Source: Nocardioides sp. S-1144 (GTDB lineage: Bacteria > Actinomycetota > Actinomycetes > Propionibacteriales > Nocardioidaceae). Taken from it: a stretch of 64,000 bases of DNA. Below the pieces are notes generated by a model. It was not told where the DNA came from and did no database searches. It was given only the letters and a program-made list of their open reading frames with translations. The stretch is from contig NZ_CP040695.2 of the NCBI RefSeq assembly GCF_005954645.2, positions 1,240,001 to 1,304,000 of the forward strand, read 5' to 3'. How positions within the stretch are numbered: position 1 is the first letter of the stretch; each line of letters opens with the position of its first letter. Of this stretch, positions 1 through 10,187 are shown piece by piece. The position numbers and the translations under genes were made by a program.

Positions 1-486
1 GAGCGTCGTCCAGGTCTTCTGGCCGTTGACGACCCAGTCGTCACCGTCGAGGACGGCGGTGGTGCGCAGCCCGGCGAGGTCGGAGCCGGCGTCGGGCTCG
101 GAGAAGCCCTGGCTCCACCAGATGTCGAGGTTCGCGGTCTTCGGCAGGAACTTCTCCTTCTGCTCCTGGGTGCCGAACTGCGCGATGACCGGGCCGATCA
201 TGCTGGCGTTGAAGGCGAGCGGGACCGGCACGGACGCCGCCTGCATCTCCTCGTGCCAGATGTGGCGCTTGAGCTCGCTCCAGCCGCGGCCGCCCCACTC
301 CTCGGGCCAGTGCGGGACGGCGAGGCCCGCGGCGTTCAGCGCCTGCTGGCTCTCGACGATCTGCTCCCGGGTGAGCTCGCGCCCCTCCTCGACGGTGCGC
401 CGGATCTCCTCCGGGAACGTCGTGGTGAAGAACGTGCGCATCTCCTCCCGGAACGCCTGGTCGTCCTCGGTCAGTGCGAGCTGCAT
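1..486 (-). CDS. Acyl-CoA dehydrogenase, N-terminal part (cut by window edge)
   Basis: This is the first 162 residues of an acyl-CoA dehydrogenase, a flavoenzyme that introduces the alpha-beta double bond into acyl-CoA thioesters. The N-terminal helix (MQLALTEDDQAFREEMR), the FGTQEQKEKFLP segment, the FSEPDAGSDLAGLRTTA flavin/substrate loop and the VNGQKTWTT strand are all typical of the family. The ATG at 486 is preceded by AGGAGG eight bases upstream, so it is preferred to an in-frame ATG at 507. The C-terminal half with the catalytic glutamate lies outside the window. Substrate cannot be judged; the opposite window edge carries another, AidB-like, member. Confidence 0.93.
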   Translation of the reverse strand, partial: MQLALTEDDQAFREEMRTFFTTTFPEEIRRTVEEGRELTREQIVESQQALNAAGLAVPHWPEEWGGRGWSELKRHIWHEEMQAASVPVPLAFNASMIGPVIAQFGTQEQKEKFLPKTANLDIWWSQGFSEPDAGSDLAGLRTTAVLDGDDWVVNGQKTWTTL

Positions 487-586
487 GCGGGGTGCCTCCT
501 GCGACATCGACGGGTGGTGCGCGCGGTCACACCCATCTAACTCGCCAGTAGCAAGACCGCGCCACCGGCCCCGGGCAGCAGACCGC

Positions 587-690
587 GCCCACCCCGGACG
601 TTGAGCAAGCGAGCCCCGGCGAGCGCCGACGAAACGTGTGCCCACCCCGGACGTTGAGCAAGCGAGCCCCGGCGAGCGCCGACGAAACGT
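587..690. repeat. Tandem 51-bp intergenic repeat, two identical copies
   Basis: Copies at 587-637 and 640-690 are identical over 51 bases, separated by the two bases GT. Each begins GCCCACCCCGGACGTTGAGC and ends GCGCCGACGAAACGT, so short inverted ends ACGTT/AACGT sit inside each copy. A diverged copy in opposite orientation lies at 746-803. This looks like a REP-type extragenic repeat; function unknown. Confidence 0.8.
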
Positions 691-745
691 CCGGCCCTGC
701 GCTGCCAACCCGCCCCGTCGTCGGTCCGGCCTCGGCGGGCCAGGG

Positions 746-803
746 GTTTCGTCACGCGGGCCGCGACCTCGTTCCTCGGTCGCGCCGCTCGCTTAACCTC
801 CGT
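746..803 (-). repeat. Diverged inverted copy of the 51-bp repeat
   Basis: Read on the minus strand this stretch starts CGGAGGTTAAGCGAGCG and ends GTGACGAAACC, matching the CGGACGTTGAGCAAGCGAG and GACGAAACG ends of the 587-690 repeat, with a different GC-rich middle. Together the copies could form a large fold-back. Confidence 0.5.
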
Positions 804-838
804 CGAGCCGACTTCCCTCGCGGGCTCGGGCGGCCAGC

Positions 839-1789
839 TCAGGGCCGGCCGTCGGCGTACATCCGTAGCCGGCTCACGGTGCTGGCGGGGTCGGCGTCGA
901 CGTGGCCGTTGACCGCGCGGCTCGCCCAGCCCAGGCGGGCTCCGAGGTCGGCGGCGTCGGCGAGGGCGGCCACCGACGTGCCGAGGGCCGCGGCGAACGG
1001 CGCCAGGTAGGTGTCGCGGTAGGGCGCGACGTCCTCGGACCCGGGCTCGTCGTCGACGCCCCACGCGACCACGCCGAGCAGCGTGACGGCGAGGCTGAGG
1101 AACGGGTGCGAGACGCAGGCGTCGCCCCAGTCGAGCAGCCGGTGCCGAGCGCCCGGCGCGCCGTCGGGGGCCACGAAGACCTGGCCGTCGTGGAGATCGT
1201 CGTGCTGGACGGTCTCCTCGATGCCGTACGACGCCAGCCGGTCGACCATCGGCCCGACCCGGTCCGCGGCGTCGCGCAGGCGGGGCTCGACGACGTCGTC
1301 GCCGAGGCGCCCGACCAGGTCGGCGTACCCGGCGGCGAGGTCGTCGAGGCGGTGGTGCGGCATCCCGGTGGCGAGCAGCGCCGGCACGTCGGCCCGGGAG
1401 GCGAGCTGCACGCGGGCGTAGCCGTCGAGCGCGTCGTGCCAGCGGACCAGGCTGCGCTCCTCCGCGACGACCTCCCGCAGCCGGCGCCCGGCGTCCGCGG
1501 CGAGCAGCCAGCCGCGGTCGAGGTCGGCGGCGAGCAGCGGCGGCACCCGCTCCGGGGACCGCGCGGCGAGGATGGTGTGCACCGCCGCCTCGTGCTGCAG
1601 CGCCGGCTCGGTGGCCTTGAACCACAGCGTGCCGCCGTCGGTCGGCACCCGGAGCACGGTGCCCCACGAGCGGACGTGCGGCTGCTCGATCGCGCCGGTG
1701 CGGTGCCGGCCCAGCGCGCCGAGCCGCTCGTCGATCCAGCCGTGCGCCGTCGCCAGCCAGTCGGGGTCGGTCCAGGCCGTCTCGCTCAC
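839..1789 (-). CDS. Aminoglycoside phosphotransferase-fold kinase
   Basis: A 316-residue protein of the APH/choline-kinase-like fold, which transfers phosphate from ATP to a small molecule. Visible signatures are an N-lobe lysine region (LWFKATEPALQHEAAVHTIL), the catalytic loop VQHDDLHDGQVFV, where the usual asparagine position is glutamine, and the metal-binding LLDWGDA. The open frame extends far upstream, so the start is a choice. The GTG at 1789 is preferred because a CAGGCT hexamer lies eight bases upstream, the leaderless arrangement common in this window. It is transcribed divergently from the sigma-factor gene. The substrate is unknown, and nothing points to antibiotic resistance. 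Confidence 0.85.
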   Translation of the reverse strand: MSETAWTDPDWLATAHGWIDERLGALGRHRTGAIEQPHVRSWGTVLRVPTDGGTLWFKATEPALQHEAAVHTILAARSPERVPPLLAADLDRGWLLAADAGRRLREVVAEERSLVRWHDALDGYARVQLASRADVPALLATGMPHHRLDDLAAGYADLVGRLGDDVVEPRLRDAADRVGPMVDRLASYGIEETVQHDDLHDGQVFVAPDGAPGARHRLLDWGDACVSHPFLSLAVTLLGVVAWGVDDEPGSEDVAPYRDTYLAPFAAALGTSVAALADAADLGARLGWASRAVNGHVDADPASTVSRLRMYADGRP

Positions 1790-1978
1790 GGGCAGCCAGC
1801 CTGGGCGGTCCGGCCCGGGGTCGGCAACCGGGTTGTCGCCGTCGGACGTACACAGAAGCGGCGCGGGCGGCACCCGGACGACGAATGCGTACGTCCGCCG
1901 CGTGCGTCGCAACACGAACCGGGCCTCGAGCGTTGAAGATGCGTGACGACGGTCGACCGGGTGCGCGAGGAGGCGGCA

Positions 1979-2491
1979 GTGGGGGTGCCGGACTTCGACG
2001 CGTGGGTCGCCGCGCGCGGCCCGGCCCTGCTCCGGCTGGCCCACACGCTGACCGGCGACGCGGCCGACGCCGAGGACGTCGTCCAGGAGGCGCTGTCGCG
2101 CGCCCTCCCGCGGTGGGAGCGGATCCGCCGGGTCGAGGACGTCGACGCCTACCTGCGCCGGATGGTCGTCAACGCCCACACCTCGCGCTGGCGGGCCTGG
2201 CGCCGCCGCGTGTCGCCGGTCGAGCGGGTCGCCGACGTCGCCGACCGCGCGGTCCTCGACGAGCCGGGCGTCGAGCACGACGAGCGCCGTCGCATCTGGC
2301 TCGCGTGCCGCGCCCTGCCGGAGGACCAGCGCACCGCCGTCGTCCTGCGCTTCTACGAGCAGCTCGAGTACGCCGAGATCGCCGCGCTCACCGGCGTCCG
2401 CGAGGGGTCGGTGCGCTCGCGGGTCTCCCGCGGGCTCGCCGTCCTGCGCGCGGAGCTGGGTCCGGCGACCGGGGAGGAGAACCGTGGGTGA
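1979..2491 (+). CDS. SigE-type ECF RNA polymerase sigma factor
   Basis: A 170-residue ECF sigma factor of the actinobacterial SigE-like group. Region 2 is the first 75 residues (FDAWVAARGPALLRLAHTLTGD, then AEDVVQEAL and YLRRMVVNAHTSRWR). Region 4 is near residues 105-160 (ALPEDQRTAVVLRFYEQLEYAEIAALTG, then VRSRVSRGL). The start is ambiguous: GTG codons occur at 1943, 1979 and 1985. GAGGAGG at 1967-1973 best serves 1979. Its stop overlaps the GTG of the next gene, the usual coupling of these sigma factors to a membrane partner. That partner is frameshifted here, so this sigma factor may lack its normal control. Confidence 0.9.
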   Translation: MGVPDFDAWVAARGPALLRLAHTLTGDAADAEDVVQEALSRALPRWERIRRVEDVDAYLRRMVVNAHTSRWRAWRRRVSPVERVADVADRAVLDEPGVEHDERRRIWLACRALPEDQRTAVVLRFYEQLEYAEIAALTGVREGSVRSRVSRGLAVLRAELGPATGEENRG

Positions 2492-4243
2492 CTTCGAGGA
2501 CCGGCTGGCCGACGCCCTCGCCGAGGGCGCCGAGGGGGCACCGCACGCCGGCGGCCTGGCCGCCGCCGCCCGCGCCGTGCGCGGGTCCGGCGCCGTCGCC
2601 GGGTGGCGGTCGGTGCGGTCGCGGCGGTGCTCGCCGGCACGGTGCCGGTGGCGGTCGTGGCGTCGCTGCGCGACGACCCGTCGGCCGGCCCCCCGCCCGC
2701 GGATCGGACGGCGGAGCCCCTGGTGACCTGCGGCGTCGGCTCCTGGCCGGTGTCGGTCATGGACGGCGGCCTCCCCGAGGTCGCCGCCGACCCCGAGGTG
2801 CGTGCGGCCGTCGAGGCGTTGCCCGCGCAGCTCGGCATCGACAGCCCGGACGTGTCGCGGTGGATCGTCCTGGCCGCCGACGACGACGGCGTCACGATCG
2901 GGACCGGCGCCTGGTCCGCGGCGAGCGGACCGTCGCGTCGCGCCGAGACGGTCCGGCTCACCCGCGCCGACGACGGCGCCCTGAGGCCCGCGGGCGGCGG
3001 CGACTGTCGGCTCGCGGTCGTGACGCCGCCGGGCCGGTGGCAGGTGGACCTCGCGGCGCCGGGTGGCGGCGTCGACCCCACCACCGACCGGCCGGTGGTG
3101 CTGGCCACGGAGCGGCAGTGCACCAGCGGGCGCGACCCGCGGCCGTACCTGTCGGACCCGGTGGTCGTCGAGACCGCCGACCGCGTCGTCGTCACCCTCA
3201 CCTCCCGGGGCGACGACGAGGCCCACACGTGCGAGGGCAACCCGAGCGTCCCGGTCGCCCTCGACCTCGAGCAGCCCCTCGGCGACCGGGAGGTCGTCGA
3301 CGGCGGCACCTGGCCGCGGACGCCGCTCGAGGTGGCCGACGACGGGGTCGAGGCGCCGTGGCGGACCGTCGAGCACGCCGGCGTCGCGGTCGACGTGCCG
3401 GCCGACTGGCGCGAGCTCGACCGCACGACCTGCCCGTCCGACACCGCGGGGTTCGAGGTCGGGCTCCCGCGACCGCAGACCTCGGGCCTCCACCCCTGCG
3501 ACGCGACGACCGGACTCCGGATCGGGTCCGCCGCTGCGCTCGGCGCCGCCGGCCCCCACCACGACGGTGACGCCGCCGTCGCGGGCCAGGTGGTGCGTCT
3601 CCAGGTCACCGACGCCGCGACGACGCGCCGGATCCTGGCCTCGGCACGACCGGCGGGGGAGCCGGCACCGCCCGTGGACGGGTGGCGGACCGCCGACGTG
3701 GACGCGACCCTCGTCGCCGACGTGCCGGTCGGCGCCGGCGTCCGGATCGACGTGTCGGCCGGTTACCCCGACTGCGCCGCGGACACGACTCCGGCCCGGC
3801 CGGAGGGTGACGGGACCTGGCGGGCCGGCTACTGCGTCGACCGCGTCGTCACCGTCACCGCCCCGACCCAGGCCCTGGCCGACCTCGTCGTCGCCTCGAT
3901 CCGCCCGACCGACCGGTCCGGGCGACCCGACCCGTGGCGGGTGGCCGTCCTCGGCGACGTCCTCGTCGAGCTGCCCGGCGACTGGGCCTCCCCGCCCGGC
4001 TGCTCCGGACTCGCCGCGGCCGCGCCGCAGTGGGGTCCCGCGGACGGCGGGGCCGACTGCCGCGAGGTCCCCGGCGTCTCCGGCCACGCAGCGGGAACGT
4101 TCGACGCGGCCGAGGGACCGGGCCTGCGCCCCTGCGACGTCGGCTACTGCGGCTACCGGCGGCTCGGCGACGCGGTGGTCGTCGTCCGCGCGCCCGACGA
4201 GGCGACCGCGCAGCGGGTGCTCGACTCGGCCACCCCCACCTGA
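2484..4243 (+). CDS. Sigma-coupled single-pass membrane protein, frameshifted near 2570
   Basis: The gene starts at GTG 2484, overlapping the sigma-factor stop, and reads MGDFEDRLADALAEGAEGAP. In that frame it ends at 2726. The body continues in another frame to 4243. Extending that second frame upstream gives an arginine-rich stretch ending RRRRRVAVGAVAAVLAGTV, exactly the stop-transfer anchor expected after a short cytoplasmic N-terminus. One base appears missing in the GCC-rich run at about 2555-2575. The roughly 500-residue outer part has several cysteines and no domain I recognise. Either a GTG at 2603 gives a protein without its cytoplasmic tail, or the gene is broken, or the base call is wrong. 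Confidence 0.75.
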
Positions 4244-4284
4244 CCCGGGGCGATATCGGGGTGCGCCCGGCGCGCGCCATGACG

Positions 4285-4290
4285 GACAAT
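4285..4290 (+). promoter_or_regulatory. Putative -10 hexamer for leaderless ABC-F mRNA
   Basis: GACAAT lies eight bases before the GTG at 4299, with no Shine-Dalgarno sequence between. It fits the nAnnnT spacing rule seen at many starts in this window. Confidence 0.45.
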
Positions 4291-4298
4291 GCTCCGTC

Positions 4299-6010
<1,712 letters not shown>

Positions 6011-6014
<4 letters not shown>

Positions 6015-7033
6015 GCGGGCTCGAGGTCGCGCGGCTCGACCCGTTCGACGACGCGACGTTCGCGCTGTGGCACGCGACCCGCGCCGCGGCCCTCGAGGAC
6101 GCCGTGGGCGTGGCCGCCGCGCAGGTCTACGACCTCGCCGAGACCCGGGTGCAGTGGCAGGAGCCGTCCGACGGCAAGGAGCGGGTCGGCTACGTCGGGC
6201 GGGCCGGCGGCGAGGTCGTCGCCGTCGGGGTCCTCGTGCTGCCGCAGCGCGACAACCTGACCAAGGCCTTCGTCGAGGTCGCCGTCGCGCCGGCCCACCA
6301 GCGCCGCGGGCACGGGCGCACGATGCTCGAGCACGTCGAGGCGGCCGCGGTCGCCGCCGGCCGGTCGCTGCTCGACGCCGAGGTGCCCTGGCGCCACGAG
6401 CACGGCACCGACGGCACGGGGTCGCGCGACGTCGCCTTCGCCCGGGCGGCGGGTTTCGCGCTCGGGCTCAGCGACGTGCAGCGCTGGCTCGACGTGCCCG
6501 CCGACGCCGTCCTGCTCGACGCGCTCGCCGCCGAGGCCGCGCCGCACCACCGCGGCTACGAGCTCCGGTCGTGGGTCGGCGACGTCCCCGACGAGCTGGC
6601 CGAGGGCTGGCTGGTCCTCGACGCGAGCCTGGCGACCGAGGCGCCCACCGGCGACATCGAGGTCGAGGACCCCGACGTCGACGTGGCGCTGCTGCGCCAG
6701 ATCGAGGCCAACGTCGCCCGGCAGGGCCGGACGTCGTTCCACACCGTCGCCCTCGACGCGGCCGGCACCGTGGTCGCCTACTCGATGATCGTCCACGGCC
6801 GCTCCACCACGGCCTTCCAGTGGGGCACCCTGGTGCACCGCGACCACCGCGGTCACCGGCTGGGCACGGCGGTGAAGGTCGCCAACCACCGCCTCCTCGA
6901 GGCCGAGCGCCCCGACGTCGTCCGCGTCTCCACCTGGAACGCCGAGGTCAACGACCACATGATCGGCGTCAACGACCGGATGGGGTTCCGCCCCGTCTCC
7001 CGCATGGGCGAGTTCCAGAAGCGCCTGACCTAG
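6011..7033 (+). CDS. Two-domain GNAT acetyltransferase
   Basis: A 340-residue protein with two GNAT folds in tandem. The N-terminal half has an acetyl-CoA loop (VAVAPAHQRRGHGRTMLEHV). The C-terminal half has VHRDHRGHRLGTAVKVANH and ends in a WNAEVNDHMIGVNDRMGFR motif typical of mycothiol-synthase-like double GNATs. The GTG start overlaps the ABC-F stop (GTGA), so the two are probably co-translated. It resembles the protein at 23409 in length and C-terminal motifs, so these are paralogues. Substrate unknown. Confidence 0.88.
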
Positions 7034-7063
7034 CCGTGGCGCGGTCGCACCGGGCCCCTGGTT

Positions 7064-7130
7064 CCGTGCAATTGCCGCGAATCGGCCAGCTCGCGGCCGG
7101 GAAGTCGAGCCGATCGCGGCAATTGCACGG
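7064..7130. terminator. Long inverted repeat between convergent genes, likely bidirectional terminator
   Basis: Arms at 7064-7085 and 7110-7130 match over 21 paired bases, apart from one bulged A (left arm CCGTGCAATTGCCGCGAATC; right arm its complement). The loop is 24 bases. It sits exactly between the 3' ends of the GNAT gene and the htrA-like gene. There is no clear T-run. Confidence 0.7.
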
Positions 7131-7141
7131 ACGGGGCCAGG

Positions 7142-8452
7142 TCAGGAGGTGCCGGCGTCGGAGTCGAGGGTCAGGTCGACCGTCTGCTCCTTGCCGTCGC
7201 GCAGGTAGGTGATCGTCACCTGGTCGCCGGGGCGGTAGGACCGCACGGTCGCGATGAGCGAGTCGGAGCCGGTGACGGCGGTGTCGTCGACCTTGGTGAT
7301 GACGTCGCCGTCCTGGAGGCCGGCCTGCCCGGCGGCCGAGCCGTCGCTGATCTGGGAGATCTGCGCGCCGTCGACGACGGCGGCGCCGGCCTGCGAGCCG
7401 GGCGTGGCGGCGACGTCCTGCACGGAGACGCCGATCCGGGCGTGGGTGGGCGTCTCGCCGGCCTTCATCTGGTCGATGACCGGGAGCACCTCGTCGATCG
7501 GGATCGCGAAGCCGAGGCCGATCGAGCCCGCCTCGCCGCCCGCGGACGCCGTGGACCTGATGGAGGAGTTGATGCCGATGACGTGGCCGGCCAGGTCGAC
7601 CAGCGGTCCGCCGCTGTTGCCGGGGTTGATCGCGGCGTCGGTCTGGATCGCCGGGTAGACCGTGGCGTTGCCCTGCTCGTCGGAGCCGACGTCGACCGGT
7701 CGGTCGAGGGCGCTGACGATGCCCGAGGTGACCGTGGCGTCGAGGCCGTAGGGCGACCCGATCGCGACGACCTGCTCGCCGACGTCGACCTGGCCCGACT
7801 CGCCGATCGTCGCGGGGGTGAGCCCGTCGACGTCCTCGGCCTGCACGAGCGCGGTGTCGGTCAGCGGGTCGGTGCCCACGATGGTGGCCCGTGCGTGGCT
7901 GCCGTCGGAGAACGACACGGTGATGCTCCCGCCGTCGCCCGCGACCGAGGCGACGTGGTCGTTGGTGAGGATCAGCCCGTCGGAGCTGAGGATGATCCCC
8001 GAACCCGAGCCGGACTCGCTCGCCCCGGAGACGTCGAGCTTGACCACCGACGGCAGCACCGCCGCGGCCACCTGCTCGACGCTGCCGTCGGCGGCCGGCT
8101 CGTCCGGGCTGCTGACGACCTGGCTGGTGCCGACCGAGGAGGCGTAGCCGCCACCGGTGGCGTCGCCGTCACCGGCGAGGGCGTCGTAGGCCGCCGCGCC
8201 ACCGAGCCCGGCGCCGCCGCCCACGACGAGGGCGGCCGCCACGACGGCGGCCGCGAAGCCCTTGCGCCCGCGTCCGGGCGGATCCGCCGACGGACGGCCG
8301 GGGCTCCCGGGGTGGGCGGGCGCCTGCACCGGCAGGGCCTGGGTGCCGAAGGGGCTGGGGACGGCGTCCGGCCGGTACGGCGGCGGCGGGGGCGGGACGT
8401 CGCGGTAGTCGTCGAAACCCGGGTGCTCGGGGCGGGAGGGCGTGTCGTTCAT
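7142..8452 (-). CDS. HtrA/DegP-like S1C serine protease with PDZ domain
   Basis: A 436-residue membrane-anchored trypsin-like protease for envelope protein quality control. A proline-rich cytoplasmic N-terminus (residues 1-62) is followed by one membrane helix (66-88, [21 protein letters not shown]) and then the protease domain. The catalytic triad is visible as His166 in TNDHVAS, Asp199 in DPLTDTALV and Ser280 in INPGNSGGPLVD. A PDZ domain fills about residues 345-430 (GLQDGDVITKVDDTAV). The ATG at 8452 fits the family N-terminus. It is divergent from the acyl-CoA ligase, with 124 bp between them, and convergent with the GNAT gene. Confidence 0.93.
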   Translation of the reverse strand: MNDTPSRPEHPGFDDYRDVPPPPPPYRPDAVPSPFGTQALPVQAPAHPGSPGRPSADPPGRGRKGFAAAVVAAALVVGGGAGLGGAAAYDALAGDGDATGGGYASSVGTSQVVSSPDEPAADGSVEQVAAAVLPSVVKLDVSGASESGSGSGIILSSDGLILTNDHVASVAGDGGSITVSFSDGSHARATIVGTDPLTDTALVQAEDVDGLTPATIGESGQVDVGEQVVAIGSPYGLDATVTSGIVSALDRPVDVGSDEQGNATVYPAIQTDAAINPGNSGGPLVDLAGHVIGINSSIRSTASAGGEAGSIGLGFAIPIDEVLPVIDQMKAGETPTHARIGVSVQDVAATPGSQAGAAVVDGAQISQISDGSAAGQAGLQDGDVITKVDDTAVTGSDSLIATVRSYRPGDQVTITYLRDGKEQTVDLTLDSDAGTS

Positions 8453-8576
8453 GCTCTCGAGGTTGCTCCGCGCTCCTGTGACTGCGCTGAGACGCTGCTG
8501 GGGGAGAGGGAAGAAGCTGTCTCGAATCGGCGCCCGCTTGTGGCGCGGCTCACACCCGCCCCGCCATGATCGCGCC

Positions 8577-10154
8577 ATGAGCGCTCCCGAGCCGCAGTTC
8601 GTCGACGACCGCATCGCCCACTGGGCCACCGAGACCCCGGACGCCGAGGCGGTGACCTACCTGTCGCGCACCTTCACCTGGCGCGAGTGGGACGACCGCG
8701 TCCGCCGCAACGCCGGCGGCCTGCGGGCCCACGGGATCGGCCGCGGCGACGTCGTCGCGTTCCTCGACAAGAACCACCCGGCCTGCGTGGAGACCTCGCT
8801 CGGGGCGGCCTCGCTCGGCGCGGCCAACGCGATCGTCAACTGGCGCTCGGCCGGCGACGAGGTCGACTACGCGCTCAACGACTGCGGCGCCCGGGTGCTG
8901 TTCGTCGGCACCGAGCTGATGCCCACCATCGAGAGGATCCGCGACCGGCTGACGAGGGTCGAGCGGATCATCGAGGTGACCCCGGACGGCGTCGACGACG
9001 AGTACGAGGCGTGGCTGGCCGGCGCGACCCCGGTGTCGCGCCAGCCCGACGTCACGCCCGAGGACACCTGCCTGGTCATGTACTCCTCCGGCACGACCGG
9101 CCGGCCCAAGGGCGTCCTGCTCAGCCACCGCAACATGGTCAGCCACACCCGCAACGCCCACGACGGCTGGCGCTTCGAGCCGGGCGACAAGTGCATGGTG
9201 TCGATGCCGCTCTTCCACGTCGGCGGGTCCTCCTACGTCCTGTTCCCGATCAACGACGGCGTCCCGAGCGTGATGACCCGCGACCCCGACGGCGCCTCCC
9301 TGGCCGGGGCGATCCTCGCCGGCGCCAACCGGACCTTCCTCGTGCCGGCCGTGCTCGCGCAGGTGCTCCAGTCCGGGCCGGACGCCGTGAAGCTGTTCGG
9401 TGCGCTCCGGACCTACACCTACGGGGCCGCCCCGATGCCGCCGCCGCTGCTGCGCGCCGCGATGGAGGCCTGGCCCGACACCGACTTCCTCCAGGTCTAC
9501 GGGCTGACCGAGGTCGGCGGCGTCGCGACCCAGCTGTCGTCGGAGGACCACCGCACCGCCGTGGCCGACGGGCACCCCGAGCGGCTGGTCTCGGCGGGCC
9601 GGCCGATCCCCGGCGTCGAGGTGAAGGTCGTCGACCCCGGCACGCTCGAGGACGTCGCCCCCGGCGAGCACGGCGAGCTGTGGCTGCGCACGCCGCAGGT
9701 CTTCCAGGGCTACCTCGGCAAGCCCGAGGAGACCGCCCAGGTCATCACCGAGGACGGCTGGTTCCGCACCGGCGACCTCGGCAGGGTGGACGCCGACGGC
9801 TACGTCTTCGTGCAGGACCGGCTCAAGGACATGATCATCAGCGGCGGCGAGAACATCTACTCGCCCGAGGTGGAGCGGGTCCTGGCCGAGCACCCCGCCG
9901 TGATGGAGGTCGCGATCATCGGGATCCCCGACGACACCTGGGGTGAGTCGGTCAAGGCGGTCGTGTCGCTCCACGAGGGCGCCAGCGCGACCGAGGCCGA
10001 GCTGATCGCCTTCTGCCGCGAGCACCTGGCGGCGTTCAAGTGCCCCCGCTCGGTCGACATCACCGGCCCGCTGCCGCGCAACCCGACCGGCAAGATCCTC
10101 AAGCGCGACCTGCGCAAGCCCTACTGGGCCGACCGCGAGCGCCAGGTCAACTGA
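8577..10154 (+). CDS. Fatty-acyl-CoA synthetase (ANL superfamily)
   Basis: A 525-residue AMP-forming acyl-CoA ligase that adenylates a carboxylic acid and transfers it to CoA. It has the AMP-binding P-loop YSSGTTGRPKGV, the FQVYGLTEVGG-type adenine motif (seen as FLQVYGLTEVGG), the hinge GWFRTGDLGRVDADGY, IISGGENIYSPEVE and the C-terminal catalytic lysine in NPTGKILKRDLR. CATGAT six bases before the ATG suggests a leaderless message. Chain-length preference cannot be read. It fits the acyl-CoA dehydrogenases at the window edges in fatty-acid use. Confidence 0.93.
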   Translation: MSAPEPQFVDDRIAHWATETPDAEAVTYLSRTFTWREWDDRVRRNAGGLRAHGIGRGDVVAFLDKNHPACVETSLGAASLGAANAIVNWRSAGDEVDYALNDCGARVLFVGTELMPTIERIRDRLTRVERIIEVTPDGVDDEYEAWLAGATPVSRQPDVTPEDTCLVMYSSGTTGRPKGVLLSHRNMVSHTRNAHDGWRFEPGDKCMVSMPLFHVGGSSYVLFPINDGVPSVMTRDPDGASLAGAILAGANRTFLVPAVLAQVLQSGPDAVKLFGALRTYTYGAAPMPPPLLRAAMEAWPDTDFLQVYGLTEVGGVATQLSSEDHRTAVADGHPERLVSAGRPIPGVEVKVVDPGTLEDVAPGEHGELWLRTPQVFQGYLGKPEETAQVITEDGWFRTGDLGRVDADGYVFVQDRLKDMIISGGENIYSPEVERVLAEHPAVMEVAIIGIPDDTWGESVKAVVSLHEGASATEAELIAFCREHLAAFKCPRSVDITGPLPRNPTGKILKRDLRKPYWADRERQVN

Positions 10155-10187
10155 GGATCCCCGAGAGGGGGAGGCCATGCTTCTCCC

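Larger units (their letters stand above)
487..838. other. Gene-free 352-bp gap filled with repeats
   Basis: No ORF here has coding character. The gap holds two near-adjacent copies of a 51-bp repeat (587-637 and 640-690) and a diverged inverted copy at about 746-803. It lies between two genes on the minus strand, so it may also contain the promoter of the acyl-CoA dehydrogenase, which I could not pick out. Confidence 0.7.

Noticed and set aside
839-1789. Aminoglycoside resistance kinase
   Set aside because: The APH fold is shared by many kinases, and the catalytic loop and context give no hint of drug resistance.
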